DNA of 64,000 bases, taken from the NCBI GenBank assembly GCA_947561585.1, contig CANNZV010002492.1:31922-95921 (forward strand). The letters run 5' to 3'. This DNA comes from Caprella mutica. Its lineage: Eukaryota > Arthropoda > Malacostraca > Amphipoda > Caprellidae. How positions within the stretch are numbered: position 1 is the first letter of the stretch; the number at the start of each line of letters is the position of its first letter. Both the position numbers and the translations under genes were made by a program. Below, piece after piece: positions 1-10,468 of the stretch. The notes beneath the pieces are model-generated. The model did no database searches. It had not been told where the DNA came from and saw only the letters and a list, made by a program, of their open reading frames with translations.

Positions 1-17
1 AGAACATTTTCATTTAC

Positions 18-109
18 CTGAGCGTCATTATTCAGTGCACCGAACATGCTGTTATTCTCATCAAAATAAGCTTGTCCAGTCCACATCTCAAACTGGTAAT
101 GTGTAGGTC
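18..109 (-). CDS. Ig/lectin gene exon 5 (lectin middle)
   Basis: The acceptor is TTTTCCTCTTCAG (AG at 111-110) and the donor GTAAATG at 17. The phase matches exon 4. It encodes HYQFEMWTGQAYFDEN and ends after Gln219 in phase 0. At least one further exon must follow outside the window. Confidence 0.82.
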
Positions 110-3100
110 CTGAAGAGGAAAATGTAGAAAATTAGACATTGCTAATTTCAATGCGTTTTCAATAATTTTGCTAATTTCATTAACAAAATTTCATATTGTT
201 AATGGGTTCACAATAACAGTATCAATTTTGTGCATTTTCACTCTTCTTTGTTTTGAATGTCCGACGAAGGATATGAGTGTTTCGAATTACGATTTTATTT
301 TCGACTGTACCTAATCACCAATTGTAAGCCGATAATCAGTGATTATAATTTCCGATTTGGAGATTTCTATTTACATTATTCTAACCTGACTTTTGAAGAT
401 TGAGCAAGAAGGACATCAAATCCTTGGCATCTTTGAAGGTGATGAGGGTGCTGGTTCTACGATAACAAATTCTATGTGCGTTTTTCCAACTCATCTTTTC
501 ATGGCTGTAGTAGAGACACTTACCATGGACCAACTCGAAACCGTCTGAGCACGGATTCTGAGCCTCAATTGGAGGTGATTCTGAAAGGTAGGACAGTAAT
601 AAAGTTTATTGAGGATTCTATAGATTCTTTTCTTTTCGTCCTATAAACACCTATTAAGTTAAAGTTTAAATTATCCATCAATTTAACTAAAGGACAATTA
701 AATAAGGATAAAAGGTTATATTAATAAAGAAAATAATAGAGTGTTTTATTTTTTTAATTACTATTTATGATACCTGCAATTAAGTATCATTTATACCAAT
801 TACAATAAAGAGTTAAATTATTTATAATTTTCTCACCTGATCGGAAATATGGAACTGGTCAATAACTCTGAAATTACCCCATTTCCGTTTGTTGCACTAA
901 TAGAGAGTAAGAGTCAACTCTTTATTACTGCAACAAAAGGAACTAGGATAAGTTCCGAGTTCTGAACCAGTTCCACATTATCGATCATATAATAAAATGG
1001 TATGTATTTTAAGTTGTTATTTTTATTGGTATCTATTATTCATGCAATTATCTTAAATAACAATAAAAAATAATTATTATATATCCCTTTCTTCTATTAT
1101 CAATAATATGGAGCTGGTCGATAACTCGGATTGATTTATCCCCAGTTAAACATATTCACAAGTGTGAGTTCAAAAGTATTGTTATACAGAGCTGTTACAA
1201 ATTGTATTGTTCAAAATATCGAAAATATTTCAGTCTAAAAATTATTTTGATAAAGATACTAGAATATCTTAATTCTAAACAATTCAAGAGGACTGTACTA
1301 ACAGTACTCTGAAAGTAACATAGCTTATAAACCAATCTGACTCTCAGAAATTACTGATTGTCCTGTAACGACCTGTGCTCCACTTTCCGAGTACTGAGAG
1401 TGTTTGAGTACAGCGACGTTACACCTGAAAACTCCTGTATCCAGAGATGGGCGAAAAGTACATCGAAAGTACTTAAGTACTAAGTACAAGTACTCGTAAA
1501 TCAATGTACTTGAAGTAGTTGCCCAAGTATTCAAATAAAAAAGTACTTTCAAAGTACAAGTACCAAGTACTTTTTAAAGTACTTTCAAGTACCAAGTACA
1601 TTTACTATACAATTTAAAAACTAATAATTTATGCTGTTAACTCTGATAGTACATCATCATAGTGACTCTTTTCTCTGATAGTACATCACAGTGATTCTTT
1701 TCTCTGATAGTACATCATCACAGTGACTCTTTTCTCTGATAGTACATCAGCACAGTGACTCTTTTCTCTGATAGTATATCATCACAGTGACTCTTTTCTC
1801 TGATAGTACATCATCACAGTGACTTTTTTCTCTGATAGTACATCATCACAGTGAATCTTTTCTCTGATAGTACATCATCACAATGACTCTTTTTTTTCTG
1901 ATGGTACATCATCACAGTGACTCTTTTCTCTGATGGTACATCATCACAGTGACTCTTTTCTCTGATGGTACATCACCACAGTGACTCTTTTCTCTGATAG
2001 TACATCATCACAGTGACTCCTTTTTCTGATAGTACATCACCACAGTGACTTTTCTCTGATAGTACATCATCACAGTGACTCTTTTCTCTGATAGTACATC
2101 ATCACAGTGACTCTTTTCTCTGATTGTATATCATCACAGTGACTCTTTTCTCTGATAGTACATTATGACAGTGACTCTTTTCTCTGATAGTACATCATCA
2201 CAATGACTCTTTTCTCTGATAGTACATCATCACAGTGACTCTTTTCTCTGATAGTATATCATCACAATGACTCTTTTCTCTGACACTGATAGTATATCAT
2301 CACAATGACACTTTTCTCTGATAGTACATCATCACAGTGACTCTTTTCTCTGATAGTACATCATCACAGTGACTCTTTTCTCTGATAGTACATCATCACA
2401 GTGACTCTTTTCTCTGATAGTACATCATCACAGTGACTCTTTTCTCTGATAGTACATCATCACAGTGACTCTTTTCTCTGATAGTACATCATCACAGTGA
2501 CTCTTTTTTTCTGATAGTCATCATCACAGTGACTCTTTTTTCTGATAGTACATCATCACAGTGACTCTTTTCTCTGATAGTATATCATCACAATGACACT
2601 TTTCTCTGATATAGTACATCATCACAGTGACTCTTTACTCTGATAGTACATCATCACAGTGACTCACTGTACACGTCCACACGCTTATAATTCGTCAATA
2701 TGTTTGGTAAATATTGGTTGTGATATCTAGGTATCACAAAATAATTATATTCAATGTACTTAAATTGGTCAATATAACTCATAGTCTCATATACATGATT
2801 GTATGTCAGAATATATAAATATTCACCGTCACATAAAAGTATACAATGTCTTACAGTCTTAGTTTTCGATTCTACTGTTTGACAAAGTTTTCAATTTTAC
2901 TGCTTGACAAACAATTTTCCAACATGTTGGACCTCTTCAAACTCTAGTTTTTATCCAGTTGCTCTAAATACAGTTTTGTTGAGAAAAAGAATTAATTTTG
3001 TAGAGATTTTAGAACTAATCTTTTAAAATCTCTTGACTGAAAGGAAAAAATGTACTTTGCAAAGTACTTTTTACTTGGAAAGTAACAAGTACTTGTAAAA

Positions 3101-6100
3101 AGTACTTCTAAGTAATTATTCAAAGTACTTTTTGGAAAGTACTTCAAGTAGTACTTGAAGTACTTACTTGTTACTTAGTACTTTTACTTGGTACTTGGGA
3201 AGTACTTTCCCGCCCATCTCTGCCTGTATCGCATATTGTCATCTAGCGTGTAATAAGATCATACAGGGTGGGCGCTAAATAGTCTACATTTTAAAATAGC
3301 CGTAACTATTTTAACATACGAGATGGGAAATATAAACAAAAATCATTTGGAAGTAAAGAAGTCAAATTTTACTAACTACCTTGTATAACCAGTTATTTTC
3401 CAAAGTGTCCACCGTCACCAGTAATACACTAGTTAATACGAGAAGAAATGTTCTTAAATGACTTTGCCAAGCATTTCACTATTGTTTAAGGCTTTGTAAA
3501 ATCAAAGAAATGTAACTGTAAAAAGGTATATAAACAATGAAATGCTCGGTAAAGGCATTGGTAATTTTGCGTCTCGTATTGAGAAGTGTTATTACTGCTG
3601 ATGGCGGACACTCTGAAAAAAAAATGTAACAAGATAGTTAACAAAATTTGACTCCATGTTTTATTCGAATGATCTTTGTTTGAATTTCCTATCTCATATG
3701 TAAATATAGTTATGGCGATTTTAAAACGTGTAGTTTTTAGATCTTAAACTGTACAATGCTTACATTCTGTATTCTGTGCAAATATATAATGTAAATATTT
3801 AATACAAATCCAAAAGCACTCACCACCATCCAGAACGTGGACCAAGGTACTAGCGCTTCCTTTATCGGTGTAACAGGTGTAGGTGCCAGATAGGGAGTTT
3901 ACCATGTTTCGGACTATTAGCGAATCCATGTTATTGATTTTACTCGGTTGTAAATCAACATTGCTTGGTAACTTGACATCTGGGGCCATCAATGTTTCTA
4001 CATAACCGTCATATGCTACTCGAATCCAGGAAGTTGGAGTCACATGTTCCTAGGTGAGAAAGTATATTGTTATTACAATAACAACTGGGGAATGTCTCAG
4101 TTCTCGGCATATTCCGAATACTATGAGTGTGCGAGTACCTGGATGCTCCTCTTCCTCAATTCGGTCAAATGCAAAAATAATCAATGGCATTTCCATTTCT
4201 TTGGTAAGAGTTTTGATTACTTAATGGAACTAGCCATGATCCGGAAAAAAATGAGTTTGGTGGAAGAGGTGGAGTATCTGTATTTTGTAATGACCAATAA
4301 CTGCATGACAACTGTATTGAGAATTTATGCTATGTGAGTAGGTGCATTGAATGCTGTACAGTTAGGATAAAAATTAACTCCCACATTTAATTTATTGTTG
4401 CTGTATACCGCCCACCTAATGGCACTCTTGACGATTTTAATGAAAACATGATTGCCAATTGTAATATTAGGAGATTGTAATATAAACTTGATTGATTTTC
4501 AAAATTATAATGTGTATGTACGAAATTTTGTTTTCAACATGTTTTCGCATAATTATTTCTCTGTTATTTCTAAACCAACAATGTTCCCTTGTGGTAACTA
4601 ATATGGTGTCCCATCCCTTCTTGATCACATCTGGTACATCATCACAGTGACTCTTTTCTCTGATAGTACATCATCACAGTGCCTCTTTTCTCTGATAGTA
4701 CATCATCACAGTGACTCTTTTCTCTGATAGTACATCATCACAGTGACTCTTTTTTCTGATATTACATCATCACAGTGACTTTTTTCTCTGATAGTACATC
4801 ATCACACTGACTCTTCTCTCTGACAGTACATCATCACAGTGACTCTTTTATCTGATAGTACATCATCACAGTTACTCTTTTCTCTGATAGTACATCATCA
4901 CAGTGACTCTTTTCTCTGATAGTACATCATCACAGTGACTCTTTCTCTGATAGTACATCATCACAGTGACTCTTTTCTCTGATAGTACATCATCACAGTG
5001 ACTCTTCTCTCTGATAGTACATCATCACAGTGACTCTTTTCTCTGATAGTACATCATCACAGTGACTCTTTTCTCTGATAGTAAATCATCACAGTGACTT
5101 TTACTTGGTACTTACTTGGACTTAGTACTTTTAACTTGGTACATGGAAAGTACAATCTCGCCCATCTCCATGTATCCGCTAGTTTATAGCACTGCACACT
5201 TCATGGTTGTTTAATGACCTGGTATGGGGTGGGGGGACGGCACACCCTCCTGATGCACATGTATTAGTATTCGATTTCAAAATAAATAAAATGAAGTTAT
5301 TTTAGGGCCAGTTAAAGGGGTTCAGAAACGCATGGCGCATTCTCAAGATTGTGCAAATCAGCCAATTGGACAGAACAAATGCAAATGTATGACTCATTTT
5401 TATCTATATTGTGAATTATTTTCACATTGTAAGAAACATTATTTCTTTTCTTTTATTATTTCCATTTACTGCAAGTTAAAACTTAAAACTACTACCAATA
5501 TTTGTGTACGAAATATGTACCACCAACCACTCAATTCATTCTAATAACTCAATATACCCTTCAATTAGAAAACGAAAAGAAAATGGTAGGGGCACTGAAA
5601 TTCCATCTTTCGGCACCAAAAAACTCAATATGTGCCTGCCCCTGGTCTAGGATCATTAATCTACAAACTGCATAAAATTATATACCTACTTCTAAATTTT
5701 TTAATACTCTGTGCACAACAATTGTCTGAAACACTAATATGACGCTGAAGAAAAAGATTGTACATTCTTTGTTTTGATTTCTAATTTGAATTCTATTTAA
5801 AACTATTTTTGTTCGGCTTTTCCGAATTATTTCCTGAAGTATATAAACGTTACTATAATAGGTTTCTCCTATTTTATACCTTCAAACAAATATTTAATGG
5901 ATTGAATATAGCTACCTAGCTGACATTCAAAACAAGTGTACATTCTTTTTCTTTAGACTGAAAATTAGCAAGACTGATGTACAACAGCTTGTATACTTGT
6001 AGTTATAAAACCTTCAGACCGGTTTGTTATTTGAATATATTTATGTTATTGTTATCAAGAATATAAATCGTTTATCAACGGAACTAGATTGGAAAGGTAA

Positions 6101-8990
6101 TAAGCGTGATGGGAGAGTAGTATTCCGCATTCTGGCTTCTGATATCTCTTAACTAGGAGTCTAGGAAGCTCATTTTATCAGCTCCATGTTCATGATGCCA
6201 CCCGATCTTGAAAACCTCAAGGAATATTTCGACGAAAAATTCAGTTCTCTAGCCGCACACTCACAAGCTGCTCCAGTTAATAACTTTCAGTTTAAATCGA
6301 AGGGCAATCAAATTTAAGCTAATTTCAGACAAAAGGTGACTTCAATACTCGCTACTGCTAAAAAAAAGCCGCCAGAGAAGACTATGACGGCGTCAGTTGA
6401 GCATTGCTCTGAAGCCTCTAGTGCTACCCAGGTAGCAAGCATTATTCCTGGGATATTAAGGGAATAACTCCTGGAAGAAGGATATATTCCCTTTATATCC
6501 TAGGAATAAATCCTTGCTGCCTGGGTAGTAACCTGAAATGCTATGAGCATTTGGCATCAAGAGCCGGTTATGCAAAGCACAATTTCAGTACTAATTCGGT
6601 GAGTTCCGTTAATAATGTGTTTGTGTCTGGGTGCTCAAGATTAAGAATAAGATTTTGGGCTGAAATTATTAAAGATGCCTTTATATTGGATTTGATAAAA
6701 TATGGATACAAGATAATAAAAGTGCGTTGAATGAGAGGGATTTTGTTAACAAAGAAATTTCGAAACTCTTACTTTAAGGTTGCATTACAGAAACTAGTTC
6801 GAAACCCAGCGTAATAAATCCCTTATCAGTGTCAATAAATCATTTGGGCAAGAAAAGATTGATATTGGACCTGCGTAACGTAATCATAATCAAATTTTTT
6901 TTAAATATGAAGAGCTGAATATCCTTAAACAGTATTTAAATTCTGATTACTATACAGCTAAGTTCGATCTTAAATCTGGGTACCATCAAGTAGATATATA
7001 TTCAGAATGCATGGAGAAATGATGACCAAACAACAAAATATTATATAATCAACGTGTTGCCTTTTGAACTTTCGTCAGCATGTAGTATATTTACTAAAGT
7101 TCTTAGATCACTAATATGTCATTGCGAAAACTAAGAATTAGAATCATTAGGTACCTAGATGACGGCATAATAGGTAATCATAGTAAACCCCTGATAATTT
7201 CTCAAACAGAACAAATTAAAAGTGGCCTTTACAAAGCAAGATTCTTAATTAATGAGGAGAAATCTATTTGGAAACCAAATAAACAATTAGAATGGTTAGG
7301 CGTCTCTATCAATCTCACTACCATGAATTTTGAATTACCTAATGATAAAATTATAAGATCAAGGAATTTAATAAATCGAACTCTAGAAAAAACAGTACCT
7401 GCTAGGCAGTTGTCAATGGTAACTGGAACTATTCTCGCTACAAGAGAAGCAAACGGAATTAAAACTCTTCTCGTGACTAAACGATTGCAAATGTGTATTA
7501 TGGGTTCTGATTATTGGGATAGGTATTTAAAAAATTTAGAAGATGCACAGGAAGAATTGCTTTATTGTAGTTCTGAATTCACGAAAGATACAATTTCCAG
7601 CTCAATCGTGCCTAATAATAAAACTTCTCTCACTATTTACACAGATGCAAGCGACATTGGTGGAGGTGGATATATTGTGGAATTTTCAGGATCTGATTCC
7701 TTTTTCCAATGGTGTGCAAATCAGACATCAGAGATCAGTACTCATAGAGTATTAATAGCATTTTTCCTGATTCTTTACAACTTTAGATGCATATTGAACG
7801 AAACTAAGATTAGATGGTTTTGCAACAACTTGAACGTGGTAAAAATATTTTAAAACAGGTAGTATGGTTCTTACACTACATGAAATTATCTTAAATATAA
7901 ACAAGTTATGTTGAGAATCTGGGATAGAAATATTTCCAGAATGAATTGAGCGAGAACGAAATAAGATCGCAGATTCTCAAAGTAGAAACTGGAATAGTGA
8001 CGAATGGTCAGTGTCTAATAACTTGTTTAGTTATTTTGATATAGTTTGGGGACCGCATACAATCGATCGCTTTGCTAATTCTTGTAGTACTAAATGCACT
8101 AAATTTAAATCCCGCTCTCCTTGTAAAATTTCCATAGAAACAGATTGCTTCAATTTTGAATGGAGCAACGAGAACAATTACTGGTTAGTTCCTTCAGTGC
8201 ATCTGATTGGGACTTTAAGTCACCTAAAAAAATGCAAGGCAAAGGAAACTCTTGTAGTTCCAAAATGGAAAATTCAAATTTTTGGCCTCTCTTGTGAGAC
8301 GCTTATGGGAAATTCGCGTCGTTTGTTGCTGATTATATATGATACAAAAATCCTACGAATTTCTTTTCTAGCCCTAATTCCAAATCTGTGTTCAATGAGT
8401 AATTTAAATCTAATGTACTAGTTTTGTAAATAAGATTTTAAATTCATAATCGTTAATAATAAATTACACTCATCGTTTTCCTGTGTTTTCGTCTCTGGTT
8501 GAATAACTTGAAATTTTTTGTTGACCCATCTTTCCCTATTCCCATTGCTAAAAGACTTTCTGATCGATGGTTTCTGGGTAAAGTAGAGAGCCTGCTACAG
8601 TACGAGCCTACATAAGCGAATACAACGCTCTACTTCATAAAGGTGGGCTAAATAGTGTGAATACTCACATGATCAGTTCCGCTCTCAACATAACAAGGGA
8701 TATATACTGTGCTATCGATTGTAGTGAATAGCTCTGGGATATTTAATCCATCAACTGTTGGAAAAATAGTGTAATAATCACTAACATAGATTCCCTTCAT
8801 GATTATGATATAAACATTTACGCGTTCAGGATTCAAATTTTTACTATAATTATAAATAATTCAGTATTATTAAAATGTTTTCAGATACTAAAGTAGAATA
8901 AAGAAAAAGAAAATATAAATAAATTCACTCACCTCGGGTTTGAATTAAGAAGAAACTACTTAAAGCTAGAACTAAAAATGAGAACACCAT
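18..8990 (-). CDS. Secreted Ig-domain plus C-type lectin protein, 5'-most five exons (partial)
   Basis: Five exons join in frame with GT-AG borders: 8990-8933, 8754-8669, 4049-3824, 580-386 and 109-18, giving 657 bases or 219 codons. The next donor is at 17-16, so the C-terminus lies outside the window. Residues 1-19 are a signal peptide (M-V-F-S-F-L-V-L-A-L start, hydrophobic core). Residues about 20-123 form one Ig domain: Cys40, Trp56 (SWIRV) and Cys107 in the SGTYTC motif. From residue 124 a C-type lectin fold begins: Cys134 (CSDGFELV), Cys145, Trp155, Cys162, then an EMWTG motif. The WND and last cysteine region would be beyond the left edge. Known biology: secreted lectins of this fold bind glycans in immunity or adhesion; that role here is inferred. 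Intron 2 (4.6 kb) and intron 3 (3.2 kb) are packed with transposons, yet no lesion is seen in the exons, so the gene looks intact. Confidence 0.85.
386..580 (-). CDS. Ig/lectin gene exon 4 (lectin N-half)
   Basis: The acceptor is CTACCTTTCAG (AG at 582-581) and the donor GTTAGAAT at 385. It reads through an internal GTAAGTG-like string in frame, giving CSDGFELVHGKCLYY and SWKNAHRIC, the opening cysteines and tryptophan of a C-type lectin domain. Confidence 0.83.
1442..3222. mobile_element. Non-autonomous hAT-type element carrying a 32-bp satellite
   Basis: The ends are matching inverted repeats, CAGAGATGGGCG at 1442 and CGCCCATCTCTG at 3222, flanked by exact 8-bp duplications CCTGTATC (1434-1441 and 3223-3230). 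An 8-bp duplication and a CAG start fit hAT. Both subterminal zones consist of many AAGTACTT-like motifs, probably transposase binding sites (inference). The centre is a large tandem array and no transposase is encoded. It lies in intron 3 of the Ig/lectin gene. Confidence 0.88.
1641..2664. repeat. 32-bp tandem array, about 32 copies
   Basis: The unit is CTCTGATAGTACATCATC followed by ACAGTGACTCTTTT, 32 bp in all, with a few shorter or longer copies. It lies wholly inside the hAT-type element 1442-3222. Confidence 0.92.
3264..3742. mobile_element. Foldback MITE with mariner-like end
   Basis: The sequence starts TA-CAGGGTGGGCGCTAAATAG. Its right half is a near-complete inverted copy of its left half (for example TTTTAAAATAGCCGTAAC on the left and GTTATGGCGATTTTAAAA on the right). 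Each arm is about 220 bases. The right end has lost the CAGGGTG tip. It lies in intron 3, 82 bases from exon 3. Confidence 0.7.
3824..4049 (-). CDS. Ig/lectin gene exon 3 (second Ig half)
   Basis: The acceptor is TTCTCACCTAG (AG at 4051-4050) and the donor GTGAGTGC (3823). Phase 0 in, phase 1 out. It holds the Ig core tryptophan (SWIRV) and second cysteine (SGTYTC). A plus-strand open frame over the same bases has no homology and is ignored. Confidence 0.85.
4100..4631 (+). pseudogene. Non-LTR retrotransposon (LINE) endonuclease fragment
   Basis: Broken frames spell pieces of an apurinic-type endonuclease: GGRGGVSVFCNDQ, then IVAVYRPPNGTLDDFNENM, a GDCNINLIDF-like stretch, and FPCGN...LLDHIW. 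These match the order in jockey/CR1-type elements. Several frameshifts and stops are present. The fragment ends where the 32-bp satellite begins at 4632. Confidence 0.6.
4632..5166. mobile_element. Truncated second copy of the satellite-bearing hAT-type element
   Basis: About 14-15 copies of the same 32-bp unit (4632-5100) are followed by the same AAGTACTT-rich right end and CGCCCATCTC tip as at 3222. The left end is missing. It sits in intron 2, so neighbouring introns of one gene hold two copies. Confidence 0.82.
5172..5250. repeat. Dispersed repeat module, copy 1 of 3
   Basis: The module TATCCGCTAGTTTATAGC, ACTGCACACTTCATGG, TTGTTTAATGACCTGG, then a G-run, recurs at 37882-37975 and 58585-58662. 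The middle copy is the core of a complete foldback element, so this is probably a fragment of that family. Confidence 0.75.
5660..5985. repeat. Diverged dispersed repeat, copy 1
   Basis: About 300 bases align by eye with 29445-29800 (shared TTTTTTAATACTCTGTG, ATTTTATACCTT, TGACATTCAAAAC, TGTACATTCTTTTTCTT). No terminal repeats or coding sequence are visible and the origin is unknown. Confidence 0.6.
6180..8421 (+). pseudogene. DIRS-like retrotransposon, decayed polymerase region
   Basis: Reverse transcriptase pieces appear in order: AKFDLKSGYHQVDI near 6955, then from 7116 RYLDDGIIG (catalytic Y-x-D-D), NEEKSIWKPNKQLEWLGVSI, and an RNase H-like TDASDIGGGGYIVEF. From 8011 follows FDIVWGPHTIDRFAN, then TDCFNFEWSNENNYW and LVVPKW, a signature next to RNase H in DIRS-group elements. 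Stops and frameshifts break 6300-7110 and 7853-8010. A short N-terminal piece (PPDLENLKEYFDEKF) lies near 6195. No tyrosine recombinase or end repeats were found. It lies in intron 2 of the Ig/lectin gene in the opposite orientation. Confidence 0.72.
6427..6535. mobile_element. 109-bp hairpin MITE inside the DIRS-like remnant
   Basis: CCCAGGTAGCAAGCATTATT at the left pairs with an inverted copy ending TTGCTGCCTGGG at the right; both ends are flanked by TA. The arms, about 45 bases each, nearly meet, so the whole element can fold into one hairpin. Confidence 0.7.
8669..8754 (-). CDS. Ig/lectin gene exon 2 (first Ig half)
   Basis: The acceptor follows a pyrimidine tract (TATTTTTCCAACAG) and restores the frame left by exon 1. 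The donor is GTGAGTAT at 8668. The exon carries the first Ig cysteine (YIPCYV). An acceptor nearer exon 1 (about 8844) fits the frame only with a weaker donor and was not chosen. Confidence 0.82.
8933..8990 (-). CDS. Ig/lectin gene exon 1 (signal peptide)
   Basis: The ATG is at 8990-8988 and the exon ends at a GTGAGTG donor (8932-8931) in phase 1. It encodes only the hydrophobic signal peptide. Signal-only first exons are common in secreted insect proteins. Confidence 0.82.
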
Positions 8991-9089
8991 TTTTTTTATT
9001 TCAACAAAAAATACTATGTTCTCTGATGTAGGGATTTTAGTGATGATGTAAGATTTTATCAGTGGTGGCAGTATTTCACTCAGCAGCAA

Positions 9090-9124
9090 AGTGACGACTG
9101 GTACTCAGAACAGTGACTTATATA
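9090..9124 (-). promoter_or_regulatory. Core promoter of the Ig/lectin gene: TATATAA box and initiator-like TCACT
   Basis: TATATAA reads at 9124-9118 on the minus strand, about 128 bases before the ATG. An arthropod-initiator-like TCACT lies at 9094-9090, at the expected spacing of about 30 bases. The start of transcription is inferred. Confidence 0.55.
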
Positions 9125-9129
9125 GTAGC

Positions 9130-10124
9130 TAACTAGCTTACTTATGAGGTCATATCAATTAAATTACTTTACTGAGTTCTAAGATATACACAAGAATCTA
9201 TTCATGCCAAACCATGCACTCGGCAACAGATCTAATTACAATATAGTGCCAGATTAGTTTAATATTACATTACATTACATTAAATTAAGTTTAACAATGG
9301 ACTCTTTGATAACTACTAAATGGAGTGTGTGTATTAAATGGTACTCTGCAGCAACAAGATTAATAAAATATCAATGCTGAAGTTAGTTTTATGTCGCAAC
9401 CATTCGCTTGTTTGCTTATTTGACGGATACTGCAATAAGAATTATGGGAGGGAACAATTTATCCTAATTTATTTAGTTTCAAACGATAATTAATAAGAAA
9501 ATTTTCTATTCGAAATCTCGAAACCTGAAATTACATTCAACGTTGAAATATTATTAACATTTTTATAATATAGAAATCTCAAAGAAATCTTTTTAATCAG
9601 TATTTATTTATTGCCCGAAAATTTATTTTATAGAAATTACATAAGGGCTTGTTGAATTGTAGATTTTTTTATACCATATCCTTAATCTGAGAAAAATAAC
9701 TTTTGAGAAAATAAATTGAATTCTAAAGAAATTGAATCCAATTTCTAGTTATCTTTTTTATAAATAGATTACCTAAAAAGTGGATGCAAAAAATGAAAAC
9801 AAAAAATGGCGGCACTGGAAACATTTCAAAAATCATTTAGATTATACTTTTATAGGCAATATTATACAAATTCGGTTGGAATTATTTAGGAATGAAGTAG
9901 GTAATCATTAAGCTATAAGAAGAAATTTGATTATATAAATTTGACTATAAAATTAAATTTATTATTTAGGGTAAGTTACGAATTGTCGGTCGGTTTCACA
10001 TCTTCGGTCATATAAGAAAAACGATACAATAAAAATAATTTGTTTTTCTTTTAATTAATATTCATGATAGCTGCCAATAAAAATACTAATAAAATAAAAT
10101 AATTGTTATTATTGTAATAAGATT
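9130..10124. other. AT-rich stretch without recognised gene
   Basis: Upstream of the Ig/lectin promoter I see AT-rich sequence with short simple repeats (ACATT near 9260-9280) but no credible coding region or terminal repeats. Confidence 0.5.
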
Positions 10125-10435
10125 TTTAAAACAAAATTAGATTGCATACAACAAAATTAGATTTTATAAAATTATATTTCATAAAATTAGATTTCTTAAA
10201 AATAGATTCCATAAAAATAGATTCCATAAAAATAAAATTATATTTCATAAAATTATATTTCATAAAATTATATTTCATAAAATTATATTTCATAAAATTA
10301 TATTTCATAAAATAAAATAATATTTTATGAAATAAAGTTATATTTATAAAATAAAATTATATTTTATGAAATAAAATTATATTTTATGAAATAAAATTAT
10401 ATTTTATGAAATAAAATTATATTTTATGAATATTA
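10125..10435. repeat. 15-bp and 22-bp AT-rich arrays in opposed orientation
   Basis: Units like AAAATTATATTTCAT (15 bp) run to about 10310, then TATGAAATAAAATTATATTT (about 22 bp) runs to 10435 as the inverse motif. The centre near 10312 is thus palindromic. It directly abuts the 45-bp array. Confidence 0.8.
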
Positions 10436-10468
10436 AATTAAAGTTGTAAATAAATAAAATAAAATTAA

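Noticed and set aside
505..523. A 19-base intron inside exon 4 (GTAAGTG...TACAG)
   Set aside because: Far too short, and reading through gives the expected lectin cysteines.
1641..2664. CRISPR-like array
   Set aside because: Direct tandem repeats without unique spacers, inside a eukaryotic transposon.
4044..4337. 97-codon plus-strand frame over the Ig exon and LINE scrap
   Set aside because: It overlaps a supported minus-strand exon and reads LINE sequence in the wrong frame.
8837..8932. Intron 1 of the Ig/lectin gene ending at the AG near 8844
   Set aside because: It breaks the frame with the strong GTGAGTG donor; the pyrimidine-rich acceptor at 8755 keeps frame and gives a better Ig start.
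10126..10308. MKYNF-repeat frame
   Set aside because: Product of a 15-bp AT-rich tandem repeat.
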